Shown piece after piece: positions 40,595 to 53,313 of a stretch of 64,000 nucleotides of DNA (position 1 is its first letter; every line of letters starts with the position of its first letter). A program made the translations under genes and the position numbers. Origin of the DNA: Chrysomallon squamiferum (Eukaryota > Mollusca > Gastropoda > Neomphalida > Peltospiridae); contig CM022668.1 in assembly GCA_012295275.1 (NCBI GenBank), positions 11,022,291 through 11,086,290 on the forward strand, written 5' to 3'. The notes under the pieces were generated by a model. It was not told the origin of the DNA. It did no database searches and saw only the letters and a list, made by a program, of their open reading frames with translations.

Positions 40595-42989
40595 TTATTT
40601 TGAATACAAGCAGAGGTGCTGACACTCATTGGACTCACGTTCATAACAGAACATGTGAGTGGCTTCGTCAAACGCATGTTCTTTAAAATGGCGACACTTT
40701 TCTTCTTGTCTGTCCTTGCACACCACGCCTATCACAATGAATAGAAAACAAAGATATGAAATAAATAATTCCTGATAAAAACCCTGAAGTCTACTCTGGA
40801 TGCAAATAGGAACTGAGGAGGATACAAAAAGAACTGAAGAAAGAATATTTATCACATTTAAACACTTTCATTTACAAGTAAGACAGAGAGAAATACGTCC
40901 ATCCTGCTTATTGTTTTATATATATACGCATGCATTTCACTATTGTTTGTTTACAAATGTATGTACATAGACATATCAACTTACCATTCTGACATAAATG
41001 ACAGGTTTTCACACACCAGAACCACAACATTCCAGAACCTCTACATTCTTTCTCTATTATCTGATGCATTATAGTCACTGCGTCATCATTGCAACCTGAA
41101 AAATGAAAGCAATGTCATATCTGATCAAATCCAAAGTAATAAGCTAAAATGTTAACAAATCTAGCAAAATGGAGAAGAGACGTTTTATTTCTTTATTTAT
41201 TTCCTTGTTTTCTGGTTTCTTTCATTCTTTTTTTATTCTTCTTCTTCTTCTTCTTCTTCTTCTTTTCTTCTTTTCCTTCTTTAAATAATAAAACCGTGCC
41301 TATGTATCGTGCCTTCTTTTTACCATTGTTTGTTCTTCTAAATTCATGTACTTACTTAGCTCACATTTATCCCCGTAGCAGTCTTCTTTGCACGTACATG
41401 TGCAAGATATCGTATTCAACAAACCGCCATTTTGGCAGACTAGACTGCATTCATCTGTAAGAATAGAATTCAATCAATTTTTATTTATTTTACATACAAC
41501 ATCAGATATCTACGAAAACTAATATGATTAATGACGAAAAGAGTGTCACTGAAGATAAACAAAAGTCAATAACTGAAAAATACATGAGTGTTGCAATCAT
41601 CCTTCTGTCGTGAAGTTAGGGCTTAAGGAGCGAATCCAAAACATGATACATGGCTAAAACCAGAGTGAAATAATAACACAACTGACTGGTAATATATTAC
41701 TCTGACAGCGAACATGAAACAAACTTTAGTTTCAGATAAATATTCTAAATAAGAGAGACACAAATACTGCTTTCTTGTTTTGTAAATTAATTTGTATAGA
41801 TCTTTGCAAATAAGTAATATTTCAACTATCAAATATGCTTACCACATGTATCTCCTATCCAATAGTTGACACAAGAACAAGTACAGTCACTTTCATTCAA
41901 CATGCCGCCAGGAAGACAGTCCTCGTTGCATACATCTGCATTTAAATAATAAATAAATTAAATTAAATTAAATTAAATTAAATAAATAAATAAATAAATA
42001 AATAAAACTTAAAAGGCATAAATCACAGTATTTGATGTGAGAATAAAGCCGTATTATGATATGAATTAATATACTTACTACAGAAATCTCCTTCCCAGTT
42101 GTTCAAACAAGAACAGCTGCAGTCACCTAAGTTAAAGATGCCTCCATTAAAACAGTCCTCGTTGCATACATCTAAATTTAAATAAATAAATAAATAAAAT
42201 AAATGAAAATAAATGAAAATAAATGAAAATAAATGAAAAAATAAATAAATAAAACAAAATAAATGAAAATAAATGAAAATAAATGAAAAAGAAAAAAGAG
42301 AAATTGCGGATTTAAATATTTTCTTCTGTGCATATTAACATACGAATTAATTATAAAATATACTTACTACAGAAATCCCCTTCCCAGTTGTTCAAACAAG
42401 AACAGCTGCAGTCACCTAAGTTAAAGATGCCGCCATTAAAACAGTCCTCGATGCATACATCTGAATATAAATAAATTAATTAATAAAAAGTTTTATGGTA
42501 TAAATCATAATATCTGTTATTAAAAAGTAATAATAACAAAAGAAAAACCTGGTTTCTGATTACTTATTAATTTCTACGGAATCATTTTACATTTTCTTCT
42601 TTACATGTCAACGTATGAATTAATTATCACAAATATTTACCACACGCCTCGCCATCCCATCTGCTCAAACAGGAACAGCTACAGTCAGTTTCGTCCAATG
42701 TACCTCCATTGTAGCAGGCATTAGAGCATTCAGCTGTGTTTGAATAAAGACATGAATAAATAAGTAAATAAATAAATAAATATTTCTTTCGTTTTTTTTT
42801 TTATTATTATAATATTTGAAAATGTATAACGTTGTTATACAAAAATAAATTATTGATATCTTCACTCTTGATTTTTTCCCCCACCCTCTTGATTCCTATT
42901 GTCTATTTCTTCTATTTATTTATTTCTTTTTTTTTTTTTATTATCATTATTTTTGTTTAAGATATAGACGTGTATGGTGATATTGTTAA

Positions 42990-43026
<37 letters not shown>

Positions 43027-46000
43027 TTTTTTTTTTTTTTTTTTTTTACAAAGGTAATATTTAGGAATAAATGAAAGGAATTACATAATTAAATATCACT
43101 GTGAGTATACAGAATATTCTTTCATTTATTAAAACTTCAAAACCTGTCTTAATTATATATGTTTTGTCTATGTGTGAATGTTTGCTTTTTAAGCACGTGT
43201 TGGAACGTTATTAATTACTTCAAGAATCAAAAAACAAACAAAAAAAACCACATAAACATATAGACAAATTCATACTCTGTGGTTTGCTTGCAGTACTGAA
43301 CACAAACGATTCACATCAACAATGTAACTTCTTTAAATTTTACATAAATGAAAATTATTTAAAACCGTGTTTAGTTGCATCCATTGTTTTTAAACCAACA
43401 ATTAAAATAAACAGTCTCCTAGGTTGATAGATTTTCAGTTCTACGAAATCACATATTAGAACTACAGTTCAACAGTACCAAGTAGAAAACACGATAGTAT
43501 TATTAAGTATACTTGCTACAGACATCTCCTACCCAGTAGAAAGCACGATAGTATTATTAAGTATACTTGCTACACACATCTCCTACCCAGTAGAAAACAC
43601 GATAGTATTATTAAGTATACTTGCTACACACATCTCCTACCCAGTAGAAAACACGATAGTATTATTAAGTATACTTGCTACAGACATCTCCTACCCAGTA
43701 GAAAACACGATAGTATTATTAAGTATACTTGCTACAGACATCTCCTACCCAGTAGAAAACACGATAGTATTATTAAGTATACTTGCTACACACATCTCCT
43801 ACCCAGTAGAAAACACGATAGTATTATTAAGTATACTTGCTACACACATCTCCTACCCAGTAGAAAACACGATAGTATTATTAAGTATACTTGCTACAGA
43901 CATCTCCTACCCAGTAGAAAACACGATAGTATTATTAAGTATACTTGCTACAGACATCTCCTACCCAGTAGAAAACACGATAGTATTATTAAGTATACTT
44001 GCTACACACATCTCCTACCCAGTGGTCTATACAAGAACAGCTACAGTCAGCGAGGTTCAAACTGCCTCCATTGGAGCATTCACTATCACATATATCTGGA
44101 GGTAAATAAATGCATTAATAAATAAATAAATAAATAAGCACAATGCATTATTATCACGATTTCAGAATTTTATAGTTGTTATTTTAAAGTGATTCATTTT
44201 CGTTTCTATATTTTTATCATTCTAATTATAGATTGCCACAGCTATTTACTGCCTTTGACTATCTATGCTGTTTTACTGCGATTATATAGAAATGTATGAA
44301 ATAGACGCCATTTAAAAGAGTAAAAACAATGAGTTTAAATTTATATTACTTTAAAAAAAAAATGTATTTAATATACTCACTACATGATATTCCACTCCAG
44401 GTGTTCAAACAAGTACAGGTGCACTCATTTGCATTGAATGTGGCGCCATTAGAACAATCTACGTTGCATATATCTGAATTAAAAACAGCAGCAACAAAAC
44501 AATAATAATAATAAACAGCAACAAATAAACAATCAAACAATCAAACAAACAGACAAAAAAAACAAACAAACAAATAAAAAATGAATGAATCAATCATTCA
44601 ATAAATATTTGTAATATAGATATATTTTCTGTCTATGTTCTTTTAGTGCGATTATTCTCACAGTAATCTGGTTTCTATAGTGATGTAACAGAAAGTATTA
44701 TGTCAGATTCTCCTTCATACACAACACTACATCTTTTCCTTTCTCATTTAAACAGACTTCAAGAAGTCAGCACAACATCATCTTTTGTTTAATCTGACTT
44801 TCAAAGTTTACTCAATTCTGGAAAATGCTTGTACTTTATAGTTCAATCATTGTGTGACCAGAAGCAACTAGAAGAAGAAAACTCCTAGTCTAAAATTTGT
44901 TTAATGATATTTGATTGCTATTTCTGATCTTATGTAATTATTACATACATTTGTAGTGTAAAACCTAGATTAGATCAGTTTTCTTTTTATTAATTTAATT
45001 TTGATATTTGTGACTCTCAGCTTTTTAGAAATATTTTCCTTGAACGATGTGTTTAGATTTTCATTGTTTAATAGTAATCATTTGAAAACATTAGTAAAAT
45101 AATTAAAAATAAACAAATAAACAAACGTACGACACACAACGCCTTCCCAGTTTCCGGCACAAAGACAAACACAGTCCTGCGTGTCTACTGTTGCGCCATT
45201 CATACAGTACAATCCACACGTACCTGAAACAGATACAATAAAATCATTAAAGAGTGGGAAACAATAGAAAAAAACAATTTGTGACAATTTAAAAAAATCC
45301 TTATTTCTCTACTTATAGAATGTGTTCTTTTTTCATCTTTAAATGATATAAATTAAACGTGGATTTATTAAAACTGTGTAATGATGGTTGTCTTAGGTAA
45401 ACACGAACTATTGATGTAAATGTTTTTAGTAGTAAAATAAATGTTTGCTGACATGTATAAAATTCCAATACCAATTTCTTTTTCATCGGATTAACATTTC
45501 ATATAGTACAGTTGAAAAACCTTTTAGTAATTTTTTATGTTTGTTACACTTCTCTTAATATTCTTAATGTTCTGTGATATGATCTTAAAAATCCACAAAA
45601 AGAGATAATTTAGCATTTTATCTCCGATGAATATTTTCCATTTTACCATCAGTGCACGCTTTTACTAAGAGTGTGGCGTCCTCCAAGGGCAGGAATGGTG
45701 AGTCATTGCTAGTATGTAAGAAACAGGCACCTAAATACAATCCCGCAGAAATACAAGGTGGATCACCGGCATATTCGTCACAAAAAGTTATACACGGTTC
45801 AGTTTCAATCGCTGGTGTTTGATCCTCCGAGTCGAATCCAATAAAATCTGGAATAACTATGTATTCACAACCAGAATCACCTGCGGAAAAATGTATTACC
45901 AAAAAATAGAATTAGAACAAAACAATAAAAGCCATTTTTTGTTCTACAAATAAAACAATAAAACAAATTAGCAGTGTTTTTCTGTTATTTAAATGAATCA

Positions 46001-46483
46001 ACAATACAAATAAACTGTTTACTTCTGTCTAAACACAAACAGAAAATAAATAATATCTTATTTTTCTTTAAATACAAAAGGTAAGCAAAATAGTTCTTTT
46101 ATTTAAATAAAACAATATAACAAAAGAACCCCAGTATGTTATTTAAATAAAACAATAAATAAATAAAGAGTGTCTTACTCTTGCTTAAATAAATAATAAA
46201 CCTAATTCTTTCTGCTACACAAATGCAAAAATATCAAAGTTTTCGTCCCATTTAAATATATCAACAGTACAAATAAATGAATTATTTCTGCAGTTTAAAT
46301 AAAATAAAATAAAAATCAAGTGTCATTGCTATTTAAATAAAATTATAAAATAAATACTATTGCTATCTGAATGAAATAAATCAAAAAAATCTTACCACTG
46401 GGGAGTCTCTCTTCCACACATGAAATGAGGAGGACAAAACACTGAATTAAGAAAATTTCCAACACGATTTTCTTCTGTGTCAT
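40595..46483 (-). CDS. Gene C: secreted PAN-EGF(8)-ShK-ShK-like protein, about 438 aa
   Basis: Exons in gene order: 46483-46396 signal (MTQKK, core IFLIQCFVLLISC), 45880-45647 PAN, EGF-like 45223-45131, 44473-44381, 44095-44003, 42733-42641, 42460-42368, 42171-42079, 41935-41843 (93 nt each), 41454-41356 (99 nt), 41095-40985 ShK-type, 40728-40595 terminal, stop TAA. Exon lengths sum to 1317 nt, a whole number of codons. All borders are GT-AG except the donor after 44003, which is GC (TGTGTA|GCAAGT). The PAN exon keeps six Cys but is the most divergent of the set (CITFC). The last EGF module has an extra Cys (KEDCYGDKC). The 3' half is nearly the same as gene B, the 5' half is not. Secreted; function unknown. 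Confidence 0.87.
42984..43048. repeat. (ATT)n and poly-T tract in gene C intron
   Basis: ATT run 42986-43025 followed by poly-T to 43047 in the long intron between EGF exons 44003 and 42733. Confidence 0.9.
43480..44023 (-). repeat. 55-bp tandem array copied from an EGF exon end and its donor
   Basis: About ten units of 55 bp (GTAGAAAACACGATAG ... ATCTCCTACCCA). Each contains the last bases of the EGF exon at 44095-44003 (coding WVGDVCS), its GC donor and about 25 bp of intron. Units carry either GACATCTCC or CACATCTCC; going from 43500 upwards the order is G C C G G C C G G C, with the last one being the real exon end. Confidence 0.9.
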
Positions 46484-46600
46484 GTTTTGTGAAATCAAGT
46501 TATACTATTGAGAAATACACTTTCGTAAAACTATTTCTCTGAAATGAATTTTACTCAACGGCGCTAATAGTTAAACAAATACCAGATGTCAGTCAAAACA
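46484..46600 (-). promoter_or_regulatory. 5' flank of gene C with shared element
   Basis: GTTTTGACTGACAT in gene direction at 46599-46586, 103 bp before the ATG, shared with D and, with one change, with A and B. The GCAGTCTGAT block of A, B and D is absent. Confidence 0.4.
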
Positions 46601-46619
46601 GTTTGATACATTTTCATTA

Positions 46620-47530
46620 CTTTTATTACCGAATCTGATTGGTTTATCGTCACGTGTATAACACACACAAACACACACACACACACCCGCATAATAAAAT
46701 AAAATCACACTGATTTATTTTATCACATATACACACATACACATATGCACAAGCATTCATAGTTAAACAAAAATGAAAAGAAAAAAGGCATATTAGCATC
46801 AACGTATCTTTAGCATCAACGTATCTTTAGCATCAACGTATCTTTAGCATCAACGTATCTTTAGCATCAACGTATCTTTCAACTAAAATATTTGTTCTAC
46901 TTGCTATATTAACGGCAAATTATCATTTCACTAAACTGAAACAGAAAATCAATAATATAAATAAAATGTTTACTTCTCTTTAAATACAAACATAAAATCA
47001 ATAATGTAAATAAACTGTTTACGTCTCTCTAAATAGGAAAAGAAAAATCAGTTATAATAAAACCCGTTTACTTCTCTTTAAATACAGATAATGAAAAATA
47101 CAAAAAAAAGTGTTTTCGTTAAATCCAAAAGGTAAGCAAGATATTTCTGTTATTTAAATAAAACGATAAATAAATAAATAAATAAATAAACAGTGTCTTA
47201 CTCTTGCTTAAATAAAATAATAATGACCAGATCTCATTGGTTTATCATCGCGTGTATAACAACAAAAACAACAACAACAACAATACACACACATACAGAA
47301 CAAAAATAAATAAAATAAAAGCACACCGATATTTTTATCGTATAAACGAACATACACACATATGCATGCATACTCATAGTTAAAAGCAACTGCAACAACA
47401 ACAAAAACAAAAACTGAACAAAACAAAAAAGGCATATTAGCAGCAACGTATCTTTCAACTGAAATATTTGTTCTACTTGCTATATTAACAGCAAATTAGC
47501 TTCTTACCAAAGTAACGTTCTGATTGTTAT
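46620..47530. repeat. Direct duplication upstream of gene C, with 17-bp tandem repeat
   Basis: 46640-46920 and 47225-47500 are diverged direct copies (ATTGGTTTATC, CGTGTATAAC, ACACACATA, CATAGTTAAA, GGCATATTAGCA, CAACGTATCTTTCAACT, ATATTTGTTCTACTTGCTATATTAAC). In the first copy TTTAGCATCAACGTATC is repeated five times (about 46793-46878); the second has one. Between them lie TTTAAATA minisatellite units as in intron 1. 47530-48000 shows four loose copies of TTCTTATAGTGTATGTAACAA and no gene. Confidence 0.7.
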
Positions 47531-48089
47531 AACAGCAACTCGTTATCTTACACCCAAAACACGTCACATATTAGTTCTGCCTATTTTTTATCTTACACAT
47601 CAATAAAACCATGAGACCACTGACAAAAAAAATAGCATTATCTCTTTTACTATTTCTCCTTAAACTATTTCACTGAGCCTCAACTCTGTAAAATAAAACT
47701 TGTTCCACCCTAAGTTTAAACAAGTATGCTATATGTAACATACAGGTTTCATATATATATATTTTTTATTATTATTATTGTTTTATATAATGTATGATAC
47801 AACTTAGAGTTTTCTTATAGTGTATGTTACAACTTAATGTTTTCTTATAGTATATGTAACATCTTAGAACAGTGCTTTCTTATAGTGTGTGTAACAACTT
47901 CGAAAAGTTGTATTTTACTGTATGTTACAAGTCAACTTAGAACAAAAGTTTCGTGTCGTATGTGCTAAAACACTGTTTTACTTATCGAGAATGTTTATTT
48001 TTGTTTTCTAAATGTATTATTATTATTATTGTCATCGTTGTTGTTGTTTTCGCGTTGTGGTTGTTGACGTTATTATCAAAATTATATAT

Positions 48090-49534
48090 TATTATTAAAT
48101 GTATATGAAATACACTGGTAGTTGTCGGTTTTGATTTAATCAGATCTGGAAGACATTTATAATTAAAAGTGTTCACGTACTACAATATCTAACCTCAGCG
48201 TTTCACAAAACACCTGTTACAACTATCAAATTAATTTCATACTAAAACAGAGCAAACGTTTATATACACTGATTTTGTTTTCCTCAAGTGTGAACTGATT
48301 TAAAACATCAGTCATTTAAACACGAAATCAATAACTTGAGCGGATATCTTACTATGTGTACAATGTGTGTTAATATATATCGCAGTATGCAGATTGCTTT
48401 CTGCAGAGATAATCAAATTATGTATATTGAAATAAACAAGAGGCAGCTGCTAAATGTTAATTGTTTTAATCAATATTTGTTTTCTGATCAGAGTGTATTT
48501 CAGAAGACGTGTACAGCAATGTGAAAATATTTCAAAATAAATTGAAACTATTCTCTTGTATACTTTAATAAAAGTCTATTAGCATCTATCAGTGTATGTA
48601 TGCATATTAAAAACATCTAGCTTATCTGAAGGAGACAAGTCGGAGGACGACATTGCAAGACAAGTACTATTCTGCTATATCGTGTTACACAGACAAAGAG
48701 TAACAAAATATTCACCTGTTCCGTAACCGAAATCTGAGTGTATGTGCCTGTTTTGGGGTAACAGGTGTGTATATATAGGTGAATGTGTATATGTGTATTT
48801 ACGTATTAAAATATATACATATGTATGTATGTATGTGAGTGAAGGGGGTATGTATGTATGTATGTGTGTGGAGGGGGTATGTATGTATGTATATATGTAT
48901 GTGTATATCTGTGAGCATGTAATGTCCACCTGTCTATGTATGCGTGCGTATGTTTATTTATCTGTGTTATTTTATAAGAATATGTGTGTATGTTTTTTGC
49001 TATGTGTGTAAATGAATGTATGTATATGAGTGTGTATCTATTTATAAGTTTATGATTTTTATATATGTACATATTAATGTATCAGTATAAATATACACGT
49101 ATGCACTAATACATGTGTATAAGTATGTATGTATAGATGTATGTTTAAGAATATGTGCATGTATCTATTTGTCTGTATGTATGTGTGTACGTAGTTTCGT
49201 TATCACATGTGTTGTATCTTGTAATTAAATCTGGTTACTACTCGTATTGTGAGTTATTTCTCTCTTCTATCTAGTAAAATCAATGTTATAGATACTAAAA
49301 AAAGATAATCACAGCTGGAGTCCAATTACTTATAAATATAAGCGTGCAGTTTAAACCCTACGTCAATGCACAGTGGCCAATATTCACTGGAAAATAATAC
49401 TGCAAAATAGATATGTAGATATTCGTAAATATTCAAAGTATTATTTATTGATTGATTGATCGATTTGTTTGTTTGCTTCATTGTTTGGTACTACAAGTGT
49501 AACTTCTAATATTATGCTAACGATGATAAACAGA

Positions 49535-49569
<35 letters not shown>

Positions 49570-49724
49570 ATACATGCAGGTAAGTAAGTAAGTAAATGAA
49601 TAAATAAATACATTTTTACTCACATTTATCATCACTTTTTGTTTGATTATTATTATTATTATTATTATTACTGTTATTATTACTATTATTATTGTTTTTA
49701 TTATTATTATTCTTATTATTGTTT

Positions 49725-49762
<38 letters not shown>

Positions 49763-49980
49763 TAGAAATCAGATATTCAATTTTGTTTCTATGTAGGGAG
49801 GTAGCAAATAAGGAGTTTATATTCCCCCCAGTCTCTCTGTGAACTGAACACATTACAGCAAAGTTTGTAACGAGTACAAATGTTAACACTCTACAGTACA
49901 TTCATAAACACTATATTAGTTTCGTACTTTTGAATCGCTGATTCAATGGGTTCTGAGAAAAAGTGAGCGGATTCTGCTGC
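48090..49980 (+). repeat. S repeat copy
   Basis: Same order of landmarks as 8510-10130 (ACACTGGTAGTTGTCGGTTTTG, TGAGCGGATATCTTAC, GGAGACAAGTCGGAGGACGA, CGTAGTTTCGTTATCACA, TTCTGAGAAAAAGTGAGCGG). GT/ATGT runs at 48770-48910, TAAA run 49530-49570, ATT and TAG runs at 49648-49760. Lies outside the palindrome, so S is a dispersed family. Confidence 0.65.
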
Positions 49981-50099
49981 TATGAATTACTATGCATGAC
50001 AACAACTGACTCAGTGTTCTTTTACTACACCAGTTTAGTCAGTTGTATTTCAGTCGCAGTTTGTTCGTACCTGGTCATCTTGATGCAAATGAATTTACA

Positions 50100-50765
50100 T
50101 TTAACCATTCTATCCTTCATTCATCCACAATTACATTTCTTTGTTTTTCCCTTCACCCACTATTACTTTTCGCTGTGCTTCCATTCATTCACTGTTATAG
50201 TTCTCTATTCTTTCATTCATCTACTATTATATTTCTCTGTTCCTTCATTCATCCACTATTATATTTCTCTTTTCTTCCATTCACTATTATGTTTCTCTGT
50301 TGTTTGATTCATCCACTACTAGATATCTCTGTTCTTTCATTCATTCACTTACTAATATATTTCTCTAATTTTTCATTTATCCACTATTACATTTCTGTGA
50401 TCTTCCATTCGTTTATTATTACATTTCTCTGTTCGTGCATACATTAACTATTACACTTTTCTATTCATTCATTCACTAATATATTTCTCTGTTCTTTCAT
50501 TCATTCATCCACCTCTACTACATATTTCTGATTTGTTGATTCATTCAATATTAGGTTTAACTCTTCTTACATGCATCACTATGTTATTATCTTTCATCCA
50601 CTAGTACATGTGTCTGTTCCTTCATTCACTGTTCTATCTCTGTGCTGCATCCATCAACTGTTATATCTTACATTCATCGACTATTATAGTATCCTGTTCT
50701 TCCATTCAATCACTATTACATTTCTCTGTTCCTTCGGTCATTCCATATTATATTTTGTGCTCCTT
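50100..50765 (+). repeat. Degenerate 33-bp minisatellite
   Basis: About 20 irregular copies of TTCATTCATCCACTATTA plus TATTTCTCTGTTC. It lies inside what is otherwise one S/13340-type repeat (50000 and 51850 join in the copy at 13260-13400). Long frames of repeated Phe-Leu-His-Ser are repeat translations. Confidence 0.8.
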
Positions 50766-51129
50766 TATCTATCCATTTTTATGTTATTCTCTAATTGTTT
50801 TGGTTATCTTTACGTAAAAACATAACGTCATTATCGATATTCATGACGTAATAAAAATGTTATACCGAGAATCCATACTTGAATTTAAATAAGTGTTATT
50901 TGCTATAGAATTAATTTGTATTCTATCTTGTATCTATGTTCTTCTCTGTTCATGTATTTATTTACTGCAAATTATAATTCGAAATATATGCTGTAATAGA
51001 AAAAACAAAAACAACAACAACAACAACACCTAAAAAAACCCCCACAAAACAACAAAAACAAACATTTAATTTATCAGTTGGATTTTACTGGTTAATTTTA
51101 TTCTTTCATTGAACGGGACAGAAAAAAGT

Positions 51130-51158
51130 AATAATAATAATCATAATAATCATAATAA

Positions 51159-51189
<31 letters not shown>

Positions 51190-51767
51190 AATAATAATCA
51201 TCATTATGATGAAGATGATGATGACTACACAAATAACAATAACCAACCAAAAAGTGATGATAAAATGGATGAGTAAAAGTGCTTTTATTTATTCATTTAC
51301 TTACTTATTACTTACTCCATTTATTCATTTATTTTCAGACAGATGTATTCACTTTGGTTTCATAATTAATTAACTAATTAATTAATTAATGCAAATATTC
51401 ACTTTGAAGGTATGATTATGAACAAATACTGATAGACTTAATTTAGCAGATGATGGTTGCTTAAAACTGTGCATATTTTGTATTTATTTTTCCTTTCCAG
51501 GAAAAGGAAACTATTTTCAACTGATCGTTATGAAAATCTGAAATAAATAGAGTAAATATGTCAGAATACAAAATAATAAATCCATCAGTAATAATCCTGT
51601 GCCAACTTTTACCGAAAGTAGAAGAAACAAAAAATATATAAATAACAGTTAAGGTCAATCTAAACGGATCATTATAAGATAACAACATTAACAACTACAA
51701 CAACAACAACAATAATGCCAGCATTCTTCTATTTTCAACACTAACACGCATACAAGGACACTGGTCA

Positions 51768-51812
<45 letters not shown>
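51130..51812. repeat. (AAT)n and (AC)n microsatellites, otherwise featureless
   Basis: AAT/ATC runs 51130-51225 and a pure AC tract 51774-51812. No gene seen in 50770-51850. Confidence 0.8.
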
Positions 51813-51849
51813 CTATATATATCAGTTAATGTTTTCAAATAAAAGCTTT

Positions 51850-52560
51850 TTTAATTTTATCTTAAAACTCAGAATAAAATTGTTCAAATTTAATACGAAA
51901 ATTCTCTCTATACTAAAATCTAAACCTAACTTGAACCCTAACCCTATTTCTATCCTATCATATGTAGAGTAAATTTAGCACTAACTATATTCACTTATGA
52001 AACTGTTAATGATGCCGAATACCAGCGTTCTAAAGAGCATCTGTTACAACTAACAAATTAAGTCGATATCAAAATAGAACAAACGTTTATATACGCTGAT
52101 TTCATTTGCTTCAAGTGCCATTGGATTTTAAACTTCTGTGATGAAAAGACGGAATAAATAAAATCAGCAGTGTGTGTTAACAGATATCACAGTATGCAGA
52201 TTGCTTTCCACAGAGATAATAGGATTAAGCACGTATTGTATTCACATAAACAACAGGCAGTTGCTAACGTTAATTGATTTCATTAATATTTATTTTCTGA
52301 TCAGACACCATTCTTTAGCTAAGAAGATACTGTATATTAATGTGAAAATATTTCAAAATAAATTTGAAACCTTCTGTACTGTATATTCTAATAACAGTTC
52401 AAAATCTATCAGCAACTGTCAGTCAATGTATTTATATCCAAATACCTAGAATGTCTGGAAGTGACAGGATGGAAGACGAAATTGTAACAAGAAATGTTCT
52501 CCTTTGTCATATGGCACAGAGTAAAGCTAATTAAATATTCATCTGACCTTTAAACATTGT
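51850..52560 (+). repeat. S-related repeat, second subunit
   Basis: Matches 13340-13800 and is itself a diverged paralogue of the S core (TTAACAGATATCACAGTATGCAGATTGCTTTC against TTAATATATATCGCAGTATGCAGATTGCTTTC), so S contains two related subunits. GT/ATGT microsatellites follow at 52630-52860 and 53090-53310. Confidence 0.55.
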
Positions 52561-53313
52561 TAGCATAATTTTTGACTTGATAATCGAGATCTGAGTGTGC
52601 ACGTGTCAGGGGATAGGTGAGCTATAACGTGTGTGTTTGTTTGTAGATGTCTATACCTGTGTATGTATATATTTATCAGTGTGTGTATACACACATATAT
52701 ATATATATGTATATGTATGTATTTATGTATGTGTATGTATGTATGAATGTACGATATTTTCTATGCGTATATTAATGAACGTGCATGTATATGTAAGTAT
52801 TTTGTGTTTGTATGTGTGTGTGTGTGTTTGTGTTTGTGTATGTGTGTGTGCTCGCATGATTGTACATCTGTTGAAGCATGTGTGTGTGTATTTATACAGA
52901 TGTATTCTAGGACCAGACTTTTCTCTTTCTTGAGTACGTCTGATTAGACTCCGCACGTAGGCGACGTTCGAGAACGCACTGGTAGAGGAGGACAAGGTGT
53001 GGCACTCACTCGCTCGCACGGATGACGTCATTACCGTTCAGCCATCATGTCAACCTTAGCTGTTTATTTATGTATGAATGCTTAGGTATATACGTGTGGG
53101 GGTTAGTGTGTGTTATTGTGTCTATATGTATGTATGTGTTTATGTGTGTGTGTGTATATATATAAGTATATATACACACACACACACACTTATGTTTGTA
53201 TGTTTCTATAACTATATATACGTATGTAGGTTGGAGGTAAGTATGTATATATTTATGGGCATATCTGTATGTTTATGTGTGTATACGTAGATGCGTGTAT
53301 GTATATGTTTATA

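Noticed and set aside
43480-44023. CRISPR-like array (regular 55-bp repeats)
   Set aside because: There are no unique spacers; units are contiguous copies of an exon-intron border in a eukaryotic gene.
50043-50447. 134-residue Phe/His/Ser-rich frame
   Set aside because: Translation of the 33-bp minisatellite; other frames give equally long products.
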